A stretch of DNA of 64,000 bases from Aquabacterium sp. J223 (GTDB lineage Bacteria; Pseudomonadota; Gammaproteobacteria; Burkholderiales; Burkholderiaceae_C): the NCBI RefSeq assembly GCF_024666615.1, contig NZ_CP088297.1:2542001-2606000 (forward strand). Reading direction: 5' to 3'. The stretch's first letter is position 1. The number at the start of each line of letters is the position of its first letter. Below the pieces are notes generated by a model. That model saw only the letters and a program-made list of their open reading frames with translations. It was not told the origin of the DNA and did no database searches. The position numbers and the translations under genes were made by a program. Below are positions 22,619 to 33,632 of the stretch, piece after piece.

Positions 22619-24328
22619 ATGAGACTGACGACCTTCGGCCGACGGATGGTCCTGGCGCTGTGCCTGGGCGCGGCTGGCGCGGGCGCCCAGCCGCTGGCCC
22701 TCGACGGCACCGGCACCGGCAGCGGCCCGCGCGGCCTGTCCGGCCCGCCGCCGCTGCGCGTGCCGCCCGCGGCGCCGGCGGCCGATCCGGCCGTCGTGCT
22801 GGCGCCCAGCGCCGCCCCGCTGCCGCCCAACCCGGTCACGGCGGCACAGCCGGTGGTGTTCGGCTCCCAGATGTTCACCGGCCGCTTCGCCGGCGAACGC
22901 GGCGGCGGCTTCAACGCCGACTACCGCGTCGCCGTCGGCGACCGCGTCGCGGTGCGCCTGTGGGGCGCCTTCCAGCACGACGCGGTGCAGTCGGTGGACC
23001 CGCAGGGCAACCTCTTCGTGCCCAACGTCGGCCCGGTGCAGGTGCTGGGCGTGCGCAACGCCGAACTCAACGCGCAGGTCGAAGCGCAGACCAAGAAGGT
23101 GTTCCGCGCCAACGTCGGGGTCTACGCCACGGTGGAAGGGTCGCAGCCGGTGAAGGTGTACGTCAGCGGCTTCGTGCGCGCACCGGGCCTGTACGCCGGG
23201 CTCAACAGCGACTCGGTGCTGAGCTACCTCGACCGTGCCGGCGGCATCGACCCCGACCGCGGCAGCTACCTGCAGGTGTCGGTGCTGCGCGCCGGGCAGG
23301 TGAGGGCGCGGCTGGACCTCTACCGCTTCCTGCTCGAAGGCCGGCTGGAGCAGGTGCAGCTGCAGGACGGCGACACCATCGTCGCCGCGCCGCGCGGCCC
23401 GGTGGTGCAGGTGGGCGGCGAGGTCCAGAACCCCTACGTGTTCGAGTTCCACGAGGGCCGCATCACCGGCGCGCAGCTGCTGGCGCTGGCCCGGCCCAAA
23501 CCGGCGGCCACCCACCTGAGCATCGTGCGCATGCGCGGCGCCGACCGGCGCAGCGAGTACCAGCCGCTCGCCGCCGCCGCCACGGTCGAGATCGCCGACG
23601 GCGACGAGGTGACCGTCACCTCCGACCGCTACCCCGGCACCATCCTGGTCCGGCTGGAGGGCGCGCACCTCGGCGAGCGCGCGCTGGTGATGCCCTATGG
23701 CGCCACGCTGCAGGACGCGCTGGCGCGGCTGAAGCCCGCGCCGCAGGCCGACGCCCAGGCCGCCCAGTTGTTCCGACGGTCCGTCGCCCTGCGGCAGAAG
23801 GAGATGCTGCTGGCCTCGCTGCGCGGCCTGGAGACCTACGCCCTGACCGCGCGCAGCGCGACCAGCGAGGAAGCCGCGCTGCGCCACCGGGAGGCCGAAC
23901 TCATCCTGCAGTTCGTCGAGCGGGCCAAGGCCGTGCAGCCGCGTGGCCAGGTGGTGCTGGCCCAGCGCACCGAGGCGCGCAACACCCTGCTGGAGGACGG
24001 CGACGTCATCCGCATCCCCGAGCGCAGCAACCTGGTGCTGGTCAGCGGCGAGGTGCTGTTCCCCAACGCGCTGGTGTGGGACGGCGGCGCCCGGGCCGAC
24101 GACTACATCCGCCTGGCCGGCGGCTTCAACCAGGGCGCCGAGCGGGCGCGGGTGCTGGTCATCCACCCCGACGGCTCGGTCGACGAGGCCGGCAGCGCGG
24201 CGCTCAAGCCGGGCGACGAGATCATGGTGCTGCCCAAGATCGAGACCAAGAGCATCGAGATCACCCGCGGCATCACCCAGATCGTCTACCAGATCGCCAT
24301 CGCGGCGCGGGTGTTCCTGGGCTTATGA
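22619..24328 (+). CDS. kpsD: capsule polysaccharide export outer-membrane protein KpsD-like (OPX family)
   Basis: Periplasmic/outer-membrane channel component that completes the route through the cell envelope. The 569-residue protein has a signal peptide (MRLTTFGRRMVLALCLGAAG, cut after GAQ), a polysaccharide export domain (FNADYRVAVGDRVAVRLWGA, PQGNLFVPNVGPVQV; about residues 100-190), and soluble ligand-binding beta-grasp repeats (VKVYVSGFVRAPGLYAG; VVQVGGEVQNPYVFEF; NLVLVSGEVLFPNALVW). There is no lipobox. Size matches E. coli KpsD rather than the shorter Wza. ATG at 22619 directly follows the kpsE stop; its own stop overlaps the next start. Confidence 0.92.
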   Translation: MRLTTFGRRMVLALCLGAAGAGAQPLALDGTGTGSGPRGLSGPPPLRVPPAAPAADPAVVLAPSAAPLPPNPVTAAQPVVFGSQMFTGRFAGERGGGFNADYRVAVGDRVAVRLWGAFQHDAVQSVDPQGNLFVPNVGPVQVLGVRNAELNAQVEAQTKKVFRANVGVYATVEGSQPVKVYVSGFVRAPGLYAGLNSDSVLSYLDRAGGIDPDRGSYLQVSVLRAGQVRARLDLYRFLLEGRLEQVQLQDGDTIVAAPRGPVVQVGGEVQNPYVFEFHEGRITGAQLLALARPKPAATHLSIVRMRGADRRSEYQPLAAAATVEIADGDEVTVTSDRYPGTILVRLEGAHLGERALVMPYGATLQDALARLKPAPQADAQAAQLFRRSVALRQKEMLLASLRGLETYALTARSATSEEAALRHREAELILQFVERAKAVQPRGQVVLAQRTEARNTLLEDGDVIRIPERSNLVLVSGEVLFPNALVWDGGARADDYIRLAGGFNQGAERARVLVIHPDGSVDEAGSAALKPGDEIMVLPKIETKSIEITRGITQIVYQIAIAARVFLGL

Positions 24329-27300
24329 GCGCGCTGCCGTCCTCCATTCATCGGCCAGATCCCGAGCCAGGCCGCGGCCCGTTGCCGATGTCGCCGGCGG
24401 CCGCGCTGCTGGCATTGGGAGACGTGCAGTGGCAGGAGGGCCGCACCGTGCGCCTGCTGCAGGGGCCGCTGCTGCGCCATGCCCGCGGACGTTGGCTGCA
24501 CGTGCAACTGGGCGGGCGGGCGTCCTCGCAGCTGTGCTGGCAGGTCGATGGGCAGGACGGCCGCTGGCCGAGCGGCTTGGTCCCCGTGGAGGCCGGCGGC
24601 GACGACGAAGGGCGCAGCTGGTTCTTCCTCGCGCCGCTGACGGGACAGGTGGCCCTGCTCGGGCCCGAGCCGCTGCTGTCGCGGGTGTGGGTGGCCGGCT
24701 ACTGGAGTGGCGAGCAGCCGGCCAGGGACGCGCTGTTGCCGGTCTCGCAGGTCACCGCCGCGCGGCTGCATCAATGGCAGGTTGACGAGACCCGCCAGCT
24801 GTCGCTCACCGACGACCCGGCGTGGCCGCTGCTCGCCACCGGCGACGACCCGCAGCTTCGCTTCAACGCCCTGCCGCCGCGCCGGCAGCGCTGGCTGGAC
24901 CTGTCGCTCGACGTGGAGGCGGCGGACGCCGGTCCGCCGGTCGCCTACGTGCCGGCGCGCGGCCGCGGCTACGACCATTGCAGCCGCGCCACGTCGTTCA
25001 CCTGCGTCGACGAGACGGCGTCGGGCCGCCGCTGGAGCGCCCGGCTGCAGGCCCCGCTCGGCGCCAGCCGCTGGCGGCTCGATCCCGTCGACCGGCCCGG
25101 TCGGCTGCGGCTGGAGGCCCTCGGCTGTGAAGCCAGGCGTGGCGAGCCGCCGCTCTGGCAGCGCTGGGCCGAGGCGGTGCGCCGCCAACTCCATGTGCCA
25201 CGGTGGTGGGGGGATGGGCGGCGGCTGGCAGCCTGCGGTCGGGTTGCTACCGCTGGGGCGGCGTCGTTTCCGCTCGCTGGGTGTCGATCCTCAGTTCCAC
25301 CTCGACCGGCCGGTGCATGGCGGCTGGTACATGCTGGAGCTGGCGCTGAAACTGCCGGCCGCGCGGGCGAGGGCTCGGCTCTACGCCGACTTCGGCGAGG
25401 GCTGGAACGAGCAGCACGCCTGGGACCTGCCCCTGCGCAGTGGCCGCCTGGCCAAACGGCTGGTATGGCTGCCGATGGCGGCACGCCTGCGCCTCGATCC
25501 GCTGGCCCATCCCGGAGAGTTCGCCTTGCAGCGCTGCGGCCTCAAGCGGGTGCCCGCGCACTTCGCGCTGGATCGCATGCGGCGCAAGCTGGCCACGGCC
25601 ATCGGCCGGGCGCCGACGGCGCTGGCCGATGCGACGACCGAGGTCCTGTGGGCCGACTACTGCAGCCTGTTCCGTCCCGACTCGACCGGCCCGGTGGCCT
25701 ACGAAGACTGGATTGCGAAGGTGGAGCAGCCGGCCCTGCCGACCGCGGCCACGCGCGAACAGTGCCTGCGCGACTGGAAGCAGCTGCCGCGCTTCTCCAT
25801 CGTGCTGCCGGTGTTCAACCCCGAGCCGCGCTGGCTGGCGGCTTGCCTGGACAGCGTGCGCGCCCAGCACTACCCGCACTGGCAGCTGTGCATCGCCGAC
25901 GACGCCTCCACCGACCCCGAGGTCCGCACGCTGCTGGCGCGGCAGGCCGCCGCCGACCCGCGCCTGCGCATTGCCTGGCGCGAGCGCAACGGCCACATCT
26001 GCGCGGCGAGCAACGACGCGCTGGCCCTGGCCGACGGCGACTTCGTGGTGCTGCTCGACCACGACGACGTGCTGGCGCCGCAGGCGCTGTTCGCGCTGGC
26101 CGAGGCGCTGCAGCGCCGGCCGAGCGCGCAGATCTTGTACTCGGACGAGGACAAGCTGGACGCCGACGGCAACCGCTGCGAACCCTTCTTCAAGCCCGAC
26201 TGGTCGCCCGACCTGCTGCGCAGCCAGAACTACGTCTGCCACCTCGGCGCCTACCGCCGCCAGCTGGTCGACCAAGTGGGCGGCTTCCGCCTCGGCTACG
26301 AGGGCAGCCAGGACTACGACCTGCTGCTGCGCTGCGCGGCCCGGGTGGCCGATCGCGATGACATCGTCCACCTGCCCCAGGTGCTGTACCACTGGCGCAA
26401 GTCGGCCGCCTCCTCGGCCGCCGACCACGACCACAAGCCCTACGCCACCGCGGCGGCGCTGCGCGCGCTGCAGGACGCGGCCGACGCTGAAGGCCGGGGC
26501 GTTCAGGTCAGCGTGCTCGCGCCGGGCCTGTACCGCCAGCTTTGGCCGCTGCCGCAGCCGGCGCCGCTGGTCAGCCTGATCGTGCCCACGCGCGACGGGC
26601 TGGACGTGCTGCGCCAGTGCATCGACTCCATCCTGGAACGCACCCGCTACCGCCCCTTCGAGGTCATCGTGGTGGACAACCAGTCCAGCCAGCCGCAGAC
26701 CCTGGCCTACCTGGACGAGCTGCGGCGGCGCGGCGATGCCGACCCCGAACGCCGCCTGCGCGTGCTGCGCTACGACGCGCCCTTCAACTACTCCGCGATC
26801 AACAACGCCGCGGTGCGCGAGGCCGCCGGCGAGGTGGTCGGCCTGATCAACAACGACATCGAGGTCATCAGCCCCGACTGGCTGGAAGAGATGGTCGGTC
26901 ATGCCCTGCGGCCCGAGGTCGGCTGCGTGGGCGCCAAGCTGTACTACCCCGACGACACCGTGCAGCACGCGGGCGTGGTGCTGGGCATCGGCGGCGTGGC
27001 CGGGCATTCGCACAAGTACTTCCCGCGCAGCGCCGACGGCTACTTCAGCCGGCTGCGCGTCGCGCACAACGTCAGCGCCGTCACCGGCGCGGCGCTGCTG
27101 GTGCGCAAGGCGCTGTACCAGTCGGTCGGCGGCCTCGATGCCGAGCACCTGGCGGTGGCCTTCAACGACGTGGACTTCTGCCTCAAGGTGCGGCAGGCCG
27201 GCTACCTCAACGTCTTCACGCCGTTCGCCGAGCTGCGCCACCACGAATCGCGCACCCGCGGCGCCGACGTGACGCCGCTGCAGCAGGCACGTTTTCGTCA

Positions 27301-27454
27301 AGAGGTCGAGGCCATGCGCCGCCGCTGGGGCGCGGCCCTCGACACCGATCCCTTCTACAGCCCGCACTTGAGCCGTTCGCGGGAGGACTACTCACTGCAG
27401 TTGCCATTCCAACGGCCACCCGAGCCGATCACCTCCACCGGAACCTCGCCGTGA
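24325..27454 (+). CDS. large glycosyltransferase with two GT2 domains (frameshifted by one extra base)
   Basis: A polysaccharide-building enzyme. After removing one base from a run of six G at 25208-25213 the protein has 1042 residues. The N-terminal 480 residues are accessory beta-rich modules (GGWYMLELALKLPAARAR; HPGEFALQRCGLKRV). Two GT2 catalytic domains follow: the first has FSIVLPVFNPEP, DDASTD and LLDHDDVLAP with YSDEDKLD; the second has SLIVPTRDGLDVLRQCI, VVDNQSS, LINNDIEVIS and FNDVDFCLKV. Tandem GT2 enzymes of this build assemble O-antigen or capsule backbones of alternating sugars. Starts with ATGA overlap to kpsD; the sequence on either side of the break is well conserved in type. 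Confidence 0.87.
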
Positions 27455-29331
27455 AGCTCTTCTCCAGCCCCAGCAAACCGCCCGGCCAGAAAACAATGCT
27501 GCCGGCGCTTCAACTGCCCAATGTCCAGAACATGCCGGCGGCGCTGTCGGCCTCGCTCGGCTTGGAGGGCCCCAGCGTCAAGGTCGACCTGGCCTGCCGT
27601 TTCGACGGCGTCCTGGTCGTCGCCGGCTGGTGCACGGGCAGCGCCACGCTCGGCTTGGCGGTGAGCACCAAACCGCTGCAATGCCGTCATGTTTCGCTGT
27701 CTCGCACCGACGTGGCCCTGCACTTCGGACTGGACAGCGCCGAGAACTTGGGCTTCGTCCTGGTCGCCCAGGCGCACGAGGACGACGCGGTGAGCCTGAC
27801 CTGGCGCCTGCCCGGCGACGGCGTCGGCGGTGGGTCCGCGCCGCTCGTCTTCGGCACCGAGCCGGCTTTCGACGGCGCCGAGGTGCAATTGCTCGGACCG
27901 GCCATGGGCCTGCTGGCGTTGGGCGAACCGGCGCACTCGCCGTCGTGGCGCAGCCTGATCGCCCGTACGCCGCAGGTTTCGGCGCCTTGCCGCAGCGCAA
28001 GGGGGTTCCTCGAGGGTGCCGCCGCCAGCGATCTGTCCAAGGAGGGGGTGGCCTTCGGCTGGGTGGTGCAGATGCCGGGCACCGTCGTGTGGTTGGAGGA
28101 TGAACAGGGGGACACGTACCCGCTGGAGGGCGCCTTCCGCCGCTTCCGCGAGGATGTGCATGAGGCCACGCACGGCGAGTTCGGTGCCGCCAGCCGCGAT
28201 GCGGGGTTCATCGTGCGCTTGCGCGGCTTGAAGCCATCCGGCCAGGTCCGGCTCAAGGCACTGTCGGAACTCGGCGTCCACGTCCTCAGTTCGGCACATG
28301 CGAGCACGCTGCCCATCGACCCGGTGGCCGCCGCCCGTTGGCTGTTCTCCATCCACACGCCGATGTCGGAGATGCACCGGCGGGTGCCGCTGGTCGATGA
28401 ACCGCTGCTGCGCGGGCTGATGGAACACCGACAAAGCGTCTGGGAGCAGCTGCCGGCCAAGGTTCGTCAGCTCGGCACGCCGGTGATCAAGCCGCAGGTG
28501 GCCATCGTGGTGCCGCTGTACGGACGCTGCGACTTCGTCGAGCACCAGCTCATCGAGTTTGCGGCCGACCCGTGGCTGAAGGCCAACGCGGAGCTGGTCT
28601 ACGTCATCGACGACCCGCGGCTGGTGGAACCCTTCGCCAACCAGGCGGAGGCGCTTCACCGGCTCTACCAGCTGCCCTTCCGCTGGGTGTGGGGCAGCGT
28701 GAACCGGGGCTTCTCGGGTGCCAACAACCTGGGCCTGCAGCACACCGTCGCGCCTCGCGTGATCTTCCTCAACAGCGATGCCTTTCCGCAGCAGACGGGC
28801 TGGGCGGCGCAGATGTGCCAAGCGCTCGACACACGCCCCGACCTTGGTGCGTTGGGCGTGCGGCTGGTGTTCCCTGACGGCGCCATGCAGCACTGCGGCA
28901 TGGAGTTTCAGCGCCGGGAGGAACTGGGCATCTGGATCAACCACCATCCCCGTATGGGGCTGGACCCGAAGCTCGACGTGCACAAGGGCCTTCGCAGCGT
29001 CACCTGCGTCACCGGGGCCTGCATCGCCGTTCGGCGCCAGCAGCTTCTGGAACTCGGCGCCTGGGACGCGGGCTACCTCATCGGCGATTTCGAGGACTCG
29101 GACCTGTGCCTCAAGCTGCGCAATGCGGGTCTGGAGATCGGCTACCTGCCGGACGTGCAACTCGTCCACCTGGAGCGGCAAAGCTTCAAGCTGCTGGGCC
29201 AAGACGAGTTCCGCCATCGCGTGGTCATCTACAACGCCGTGCGGCACCAGACCCGATGGCAAGGGCTGATCGAGAAGGGACCCGGAGCGGCGCAGCCCGG
29301 CGCGTGGCCCAGACCCCTGCTCACGGCCTGA
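27451..29331 (+). CDS. GT2 family glycosyltransferase with two N-terminal accessory modules
   Basis: A 626-residue protein. A C-terminal GT2 domain (about residues 345-600) shows VAIVVPLYGRCDFVEHQLI, VYVIDDPRL, RGFSGANNLG, IFLNSDAFPQ and GDFEDSDLCLKLR, so it transfers a sugar with a nucleotide-sugar donor. The first 320 residues contain two copies of a beta-sandwich-like module with the pattern GW, R-x-DV, GF (VVAGWCTG, RTDVALHF, NLGFVLVA; then AFGWVVQM, FREDVHEA, DAGFIVRL). A GTG start at 27451 overlaps the previous stop as GTGA. Base composition of this gene is less extreme than kpsS-kpsE. Confidence 0.85.
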   Translation: MKLFSSPSKPPGQKTMLPALQLPNVQNMPAALSASLGLEGPSVKVDLACRFDGVLVVAGWCTGSATLGLAVSTKPLQCRHVSLSRTDVALHFGLDSAENLGFVLVAQAHEDDAVSLTWRLPGDGVGGGSAPLVFGTEPAFDGAEVQLLGPAMGLLALGEPAHSPSWRSLIARTPQVSAPCRSARGFLEGAAASDLSKEGVAFGWVVQMPGTVVWLEDEQGDTYPLEGAFRRFREDVHEATHGEFGAASRDAGFIVRLRGLKPSGQVRLKALSELGVHVLSSAHASTLPIDPVAAARWLFSIHTPMSEMHRRVPLVDEPLLRGLMEHRQSVWEQLPAKVRQLGTPVIKPQVAIVVPLYGRCDFVEHQLIEFAADPWLKANAELVYVIDDPRLVEPFANQAEALHRLYQLPFRWVWGSVNRGFSGANNLGLQHTVAPRVIFLNSDAFPQQTGWAAQMCQALDTRPDLGALGVRLVFPDGAMQHCGMEFQRREELGIWINHHPRMGLDPKLDVHKGLRSVTCVTGACIAVRRQQLLELGAWDAGYLIGDFEDSDLCLKLRNAGLEIGYLPDVQLVHLERQSFKLLGQDEFRHRVVIYNAVRHQTRWQGLIEKGPGAAQPGAWPRPLLTA

Positions 29332-29341
29332 GGTGGCGACG

Positions 29342-30590
29342 ATGACCCAACGCCACCGCATCCTCGTCATGGCCCACGCCCACCCGGACTTCAGTTTGGG
29401 TGGCGGTGAGATCGCCGCCTACAACCTGTTCAAGGCCTACCGCGGGCTGCCCGAGGTGGAGGACGCCTGGTTCCTGGCCCGCGCCGACCGGGGGCGCGGC
29501 CCGACCGGCGCCATCACCATGCGTCGCAGCAACGAATACCTGTGGGAGCAGGCGGTGCACGACTGGCACGCCATGAAGGCGGTGCACCAGGAGTCGCTCA
29601 CCACCTGGTTCGCGGATCTGGTGCGCGAGCTGCGGCCGACGGTGGTGCACACCCACCACTATGCGCACCTGGGGCTGGAGTACCTGCGCGTCATCAAGCA
29701 GGTCGACCCGTCGATCCGCCTCGTGCTCACCCTGCACGAGTACATGGCCATCTGCCGCAACAACGGCCAGATGATCAAGACCGGCAGCTTCAAGCTGTGC
29801 AGCCGGGAAAGCTTCGACGAATGCCACCGCTGCTTCCCCGACAAGTCGGCGGAGGACTTCTGGATGCGCAAGCACTACTTCCAGAGCCATTTCAAGCTGG
29901 TGGACCAGTTCATCGCACCGTCGGACTTCCTGCGCCAGCGCTACATCGACTGGGGGCTGCCGGCCGACAAGATCGTCACCATCGAGAACGGCCAGTCGGA
30001 CGAGCCGCCTCTGCCGCCGCGTCCGCTGGCCGAGGGCGAGACGCGCAACCGCTTCGGGTTCTTCGGGCAGATCAACCCCTACAAGGGCCTGGACGTGGTG
30101 ATGCAGGCGCTTCACGACCTGCCCAAGGCGGAGCGAAAGAAGATCGTGCTGGAGGTCCACGGTGCCAACCTGGAGTTGCAGCCGGCGGAGTACCGGGAGA
30201 AGGTTGAGACGCTGCGCAAGCCGCTCATCGACCAGGGCGTGGTGCAGTGGGTCGGCCCCTACCAGCCGCACGAGTTGCGCACCCGAATGGCCACCATCGA
30301 CTGGGTGGTGGTGCCGTCGATCTGGTGGGAGAACTCGCCGATGGTGATCCAGGAGGCCTTCGTGTCGGGGCGGCCGCTCGTCGTCTCCGACATCGGGGGG
30401 CATGGCCGAGAAAGTGAAGAACGGCGTGGACGGTGTGCACGTTCCCGCCGGCAACGTGTTGGCTTGGCGTCGGACCCTGGTCCAACTGTGCAGCCAGTCC
30501 GAGACATGGGACCGACTCAAGTCCGCCTGTGTGCCGCCTCTTTCCTTTTCCAGGTGCGCTGCGGAGCACTTGCAGCTCATCGGGCGTTGA
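29342..30590 (+). CDS. GT4-type glycosyltransferase (frameshifted by one extra base)
   Basis: GT-B fold sugar transferase of 415 residues once one base is removed from a run of six G at 30395-30400. The N-terminal half shows FSLGGGEIAAYNLFKAY and VVHTHHYAHLGLEYL; the C-terminal half FGFFGQINPYKGLDVVMQAL, VQWVGPYQPHEL and the donor-binding run WWENSPMVIQEAFVSGRPLV. Past the break the frame continues MAEKVKNGVDGVHVPAGN, the expected end of the nucleotide-binding domain. An ATG at 29342 is used (GAGGTGG ribosome site). Acceptor and sugar are unknown. Confidence 0.87.
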
Positions 30591-30593
30591 GGC

Positions 30594-31301
30594 ATGTCAC
30601 CTGCTGCAGCACGAGACAACGGGGTGTTGATCACGGGGACCCTGCCGACCCTTGACTCCCGGTCGTGGTTTGAACCGCCGGTCGTTATCCAGGCCACCCT
30701 TGTGCCCTACAACAGGGTAGAAGTTGGCAGCTTCACCGGCATCTTCGGGGGCCGACTGGGGCATTGCAGCATTGGTCGCTACTGCTCGATTGCGCCCGGC
30801 GTCGACATCGCCTCCGACCAACATCCAACGTCATGGCTGTCCTCCTCCATGATTCAGTACGTGCCGAATGTCCATGGATGGGGTGAGTGGCTGCAGTCCC
30901 ACGGGCATGACTACCACAAGCCGGTCCGAAGCTATTCGTCAAACGCCACGGTCGTGATAGGGCATGACGTGTGGATCGGCCAGGGAGTGTTCGTGAAGTC
31001 CGGGGTCACCATTGGAAACGGCGCGGTGGTGGCAGCCCACTCCGTCGTGATCGAAGACGTGCCAGCCTACGCGGTGGTCGCCGGTGTTCCGGCAAAGGTC
31101 AAGCGTCTTCGATTCGACGACAACACCATTGATCGACTTCTGAAGGCGCAATGGTGGAAGTACAACGTGACCGCCATCGGGTCGATCAACTTCGACGACG
31201 TCAACTTGGCGCTCGACCAGCTTGCAGAAGCCATCGAGGACGGCCGACTAACGGAGTTCAGTCCCCCGAAGGTGTACCCCGAGAAGAGGGCGGAGAAGTG
31301 A
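30594..31301 (+). CDS. hexapeptide-repeat O-acetyltransferase (CatB-like left-handed beta helix)
   Basis: A 235-residue acyltransferase of the xenobiotic/CatB subgroup. The isoleucine-patch coil runs from [16 protein letters not shown] through [18 protein letters not shown] and [15 protein letters not shown]-like rungs, ending [19 protein letters not shown]; the catalytic histidine is likely in [10 protein letters not shown] (about residue 77). Its cluster position suggests O-acetylation of a capsule sugar. ATG 30594 follows the previous stop by three bases; its own stop overlaps the next GTG. The start of the less GC-rich stretch. Confidence 0.88.
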   Translation: MSPAAARDNGVLITGTLPTLDSRSWFEPPVVIQATLVPYNRVEVGSFTGIFGGRLGHCSIGRYCSIAPGVDIASDQHPTSWLSSSMIQYVPNVHGWGEWLQSHGHDYHKPVRSYSSNATVVIGHDVWIGQGVFVKSGVTIGNGAVVAAHSVVIEDVPAYAVVAGVPAKVKRLRFDDNTIDRLLKAQWWKYNVTAIGSINFDDVNLALDQLAEAIEDGRLTEFSPPKVYPEKRAEK

Positions 31302-32446
31302 AGGCGTTCTTGTTCGGCTTTTCGCCCTCCCTGGAGGCTGCACCGCTGCTGCCGACCGAGCGGGCGCTGCAACTCGTCGGTGACAACACGGGGAATCTGG
31401 CCTTCTGCTACGCCATTTCACAGCACCTGGGCGGGGATCTCCGTTCGATCCTGTGGCACGCAGAACCGCCGGCGGTCGAGCGCTTGGGCGACGTCGGCGT
31501 TCTCACGCTGGCCAACCAGTTGGGCAGCCATGTCGACCTTGGCTATCTGGTTGACAGCTTCCGTCGCCTTGACGTCCGGCTGGTCGGCATCGGACTGGGG
31601 GCGCAGGCAGGGCATGCCGAAGAGAATGTCGACATCCCCCAGGGCACCCTCGACTGGATCCGCGCCATACAGGATCACTCGCCCTCCGAGTCGCCGAACC
31701 TGGCGATGCGAGGCGAGTTCAGCAGGCGATCCCTCGAGCGATATGGCCTCGCGGACAAGGCAGTGGTCACCGGGTGCCCGACGCTGTTCATCAATCCCGA
31801 CCCAGGCCTGGGTCGCAAGATCGTCGACCGGTGGAATGGGAAGCCCGAACTCATCGCCGTGACGGCTGGGCATCAGCGCTGGACCCACCTGAGCCGTTTG
31901 GAGGCCTCGCTGGTGCAGATGGCCTGCTCGACAGGGGGAGACTACATCTGCCAGAGCCCGCTTGAAATGGTGCGGGTCGGTCGCGGGGAAGCGGGGTCGT
32001 TGGATCACGAGGTGGCCGATGCCTGTCGGCAGTACGCCGCTCCTTGGATGTCGGATGTGGAGTTCTCCCGCTGGACCCAGCGCCACGCTCGATCGTTTTT
32101 CTCCGCCGCTTTCTGGATGGACCACCTGAGGCGGTTCGACTTCGTGGTGGGAACGCGGATCCACGGCGTCATGCTTGCCCTCCAGGTCGGTGTGCCTGCG
32201 ATGTGTGTGGCCCACGACTCCAGGACCTTGGAACTGTGCGCCACCATGAAGGTGCCGCATGTCGAAGCGAAGGACGTCAGCAGAGGAATCACACGAGACA
32301 TGCTTTCGCGCCTGTTCCAGTTTGACGCCGATGCGTTCGACAAGAACAGACTCACCCTGGCGGCGCGGTATGTCAGGTTTTTGCGGAGCAATGGACTCGA
32401 ACCCGCCACCTGGCTCGCGTCAATTGCGCAACCGGCGAAGGATTGA
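31298..32446 (+). CDS. polysaccharide pyruvyl transferase family protein
   Basis: A 382-residue member of the family that adds pyruvate ketals to capsule or exopolysaccharide sugars (CsaB/WcaK type). Visible family traits are [13 protein letters not shown] near the start, [14 protein letters not shown] in the middle and the C-terminal donor-site pattern [22 protein letters not shown] (conserved histidine in RIHG). The pyruvyl donor would be phosphoenolpyruvate. Starts with GTG at 31298 overlapping the previous stop; AGAGGG lies upstream. Less GC-rich than flanking genes, hinting at transfer. Some homologues are plain glycosyltransferase-like proteins, so the exact activity is inferred. Confidence 0.8.
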   Translation: MKAFLFGFSPSLEAAPLLPTERALQLVGDNTGNLAFCYAISQHLGGDLRSILWHAEPPAVERLGDVGVLTLANQLGSHVDLGYLVDSFRRLDVRLVGIGLGAQAGHAEENVDIPQGTLDWIRAIQDHSPSESPNLAMRGEFSRRSLERYGLADKAVVTGCPTLFINPDPGLGRKIVDRWNGKPELIAVTAGHQRWTHLSRLEASLVQMACSTGGDYICQSPLEMVRVGRGEAGSLDHEVADACRQYAAPWMSDVEFSRWTQRHARSFFSAAFWMDHLRRFDFVVGTRIHGVMLALQVGVPAMCVAHDSRTLELCATMKVPHVEAKDVSRGITRDMLSRLFQFDADAFDKNRLTLAARYVRFLRSNGLEPATWLASIAQPAKD

Positions 32447-32456
32447 GGACGCCGTG

Positions 32457-33632
32457 ATGCGTCATTGGATCCTTGTTGTCCTGGCAACGGCGCTTCTTTC
32501 CGGTCGCCTGTATGGGGCGGAGCTCGTGTTGAGCCCAGCTGGACCGGAAGAGGTGGTCTTCAAGTGGGAGGTGGACCGCTGCGACGCAGAGGACTTTCCT
32601 GACTCCCCTGCACGCGCCTACCGACGCGGCGACGGCAAGCTGGTCGTCAGCGCTGCTCACTTCACCAATCTGCAACGGGTCGGCGATGGTTTCGATCACC
32701 TGAGGTCGTCCTGCCGCTCCATCTTCCGTTCGGCGATGGACAGCAGGCCGGACGCCTTTAACGCCCGAACATGGCTTCAGACCTTCTACGTCGTCGGCGA
32801 CGACAAGGTCGTCGCCCTTGGCAGTGCCGACTACCACGGTGAGTGGTTCAACAACTGCAATTCGAGGGGGATACCAGGAACGAATTGCTGGTGGAGCGCC
32901 TTGATCGTCGCCATTTCGACCGACGGCGGCCAGTCCTTCGAGGCGCCGCAGCCGCCGCATCACATCATGGCCCGGCCGCAGATTGAGTATTCGCCAGACG
33001 CCCGCTCACCCACCGGCTACTTCACCACCTCGAACATCGTGCGCGGTCGCGATGGCGCCTACTACACGCTGGTGTTCTCGTTCGGGCATGCTGGACAGTC
33101 GCGAGGCGTCTGTCTGCTGCGCGCCCTTGATCCAGCCGAACCTTCCCAGTGGCGCGCCTTTGATGGCGAGGCGTTCCGTGTCGATTTGCGGCCGGGACAG
33201 GTTCAAGGCCTCGGGGCTCAGGCCGAAGCGGGTTGCAAGACCATGGCGAACCTCGACGCGCCGGTGCGCAGCCTGCTGTGGCATCAGGACAGCGGGCGGT
33301 ACGTGGCGGTCCTGGCGAGTTGGAGTCGAGCCGGTGCGACGACCGACGCCGGTGTGAGGATCGAATTCCAGACCGCGACGTCCAGCGATCTGTGGCGGTG
33401 GACTCGTCCCCGGCCGTTTGCGTCGATGGTGTCGAAGTCAGGATGCCCTCGACCCCTGGAAGACGTGGCCTACCCGTCTCTCATCGATCATGAGTCGCAG
33501 GACCGAAACTTCGGCACCCTGGGCTCTCGGGCCTATGTCTATTACACGCGGTTCAACCGGCCCGGGGGCTGCGGCGCCACACCGAACCGCGATCTCATCC
33601 GGTTTCCCGTGCGGGTATCGACGAATGAGTAG
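32457..33632 (+). CDS. secreted sialidase-fold (Asp-box beta-propeller) protein of unknown function
   Basis: A 391-residue protein with a signal peptide (MRHWILVVLATALLSGRLYG, cut before AELV). One clear Asp box is seen, STDGGQSF (about residue 162), and several strand repeats with W and F at regular spacing (WTRPRPF, YYTLVFSFGHAG, RYVAVLASW), which suggest a five- or six-bladed propeller of the sialidase or GH43-like class. The catalytic arginine triad of sialidases could not be identified. Four or more cysteines (CDAEDF, CRSIF, NNCNSRG, TNCWW) may form disulfides in the periplasm. Presumably it binds or trims the capsule made by the neighbours. Confidence 0.65.
   Translation: MRHWILVVLATALLSGRLYGAELVLSPAGPEEVVFKWEVDRCDAEDFPDSPARAYRRGDGKLVVSAAHFTNLQRVGDGFDHLRSSCRSIFRSAMDSRPDAFNARTWLQTFYVVGDDKVVALGSADYHGEWFNNCNSRGIPGTNCWWSALIVAISTDGGQSFEAPQPPHHIMARPQIEYSPDARSPTGYFTTSNIVRGRDGAYYTLVFSFGHAGQSRGVCLLRALDPAEPSQWRAFDGEAFRVDLRPGQVQGLGAQAEAGCKTMANLDAPVRSLLWHQDSGRYVAVLASWSRAGATTDAGVRIEFQTATSSDLWRWTRPRPFASMVSKSGCPRPLEDVAYPSLIDHESQDRNFGTLGSRAYVYYTRFNRPGGCGATPNRDLIRFPVRVSTNE

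Noticed and set aside
22660-26361. A 1233-residue plus-strand frame through kpsD and the first glycosyltransferase
   Set aside because: Its first part is Arg/Ala-rich nonsense antiphase to kpsD; only from 24325 does it carry the glycosyltransferase N-terminus.
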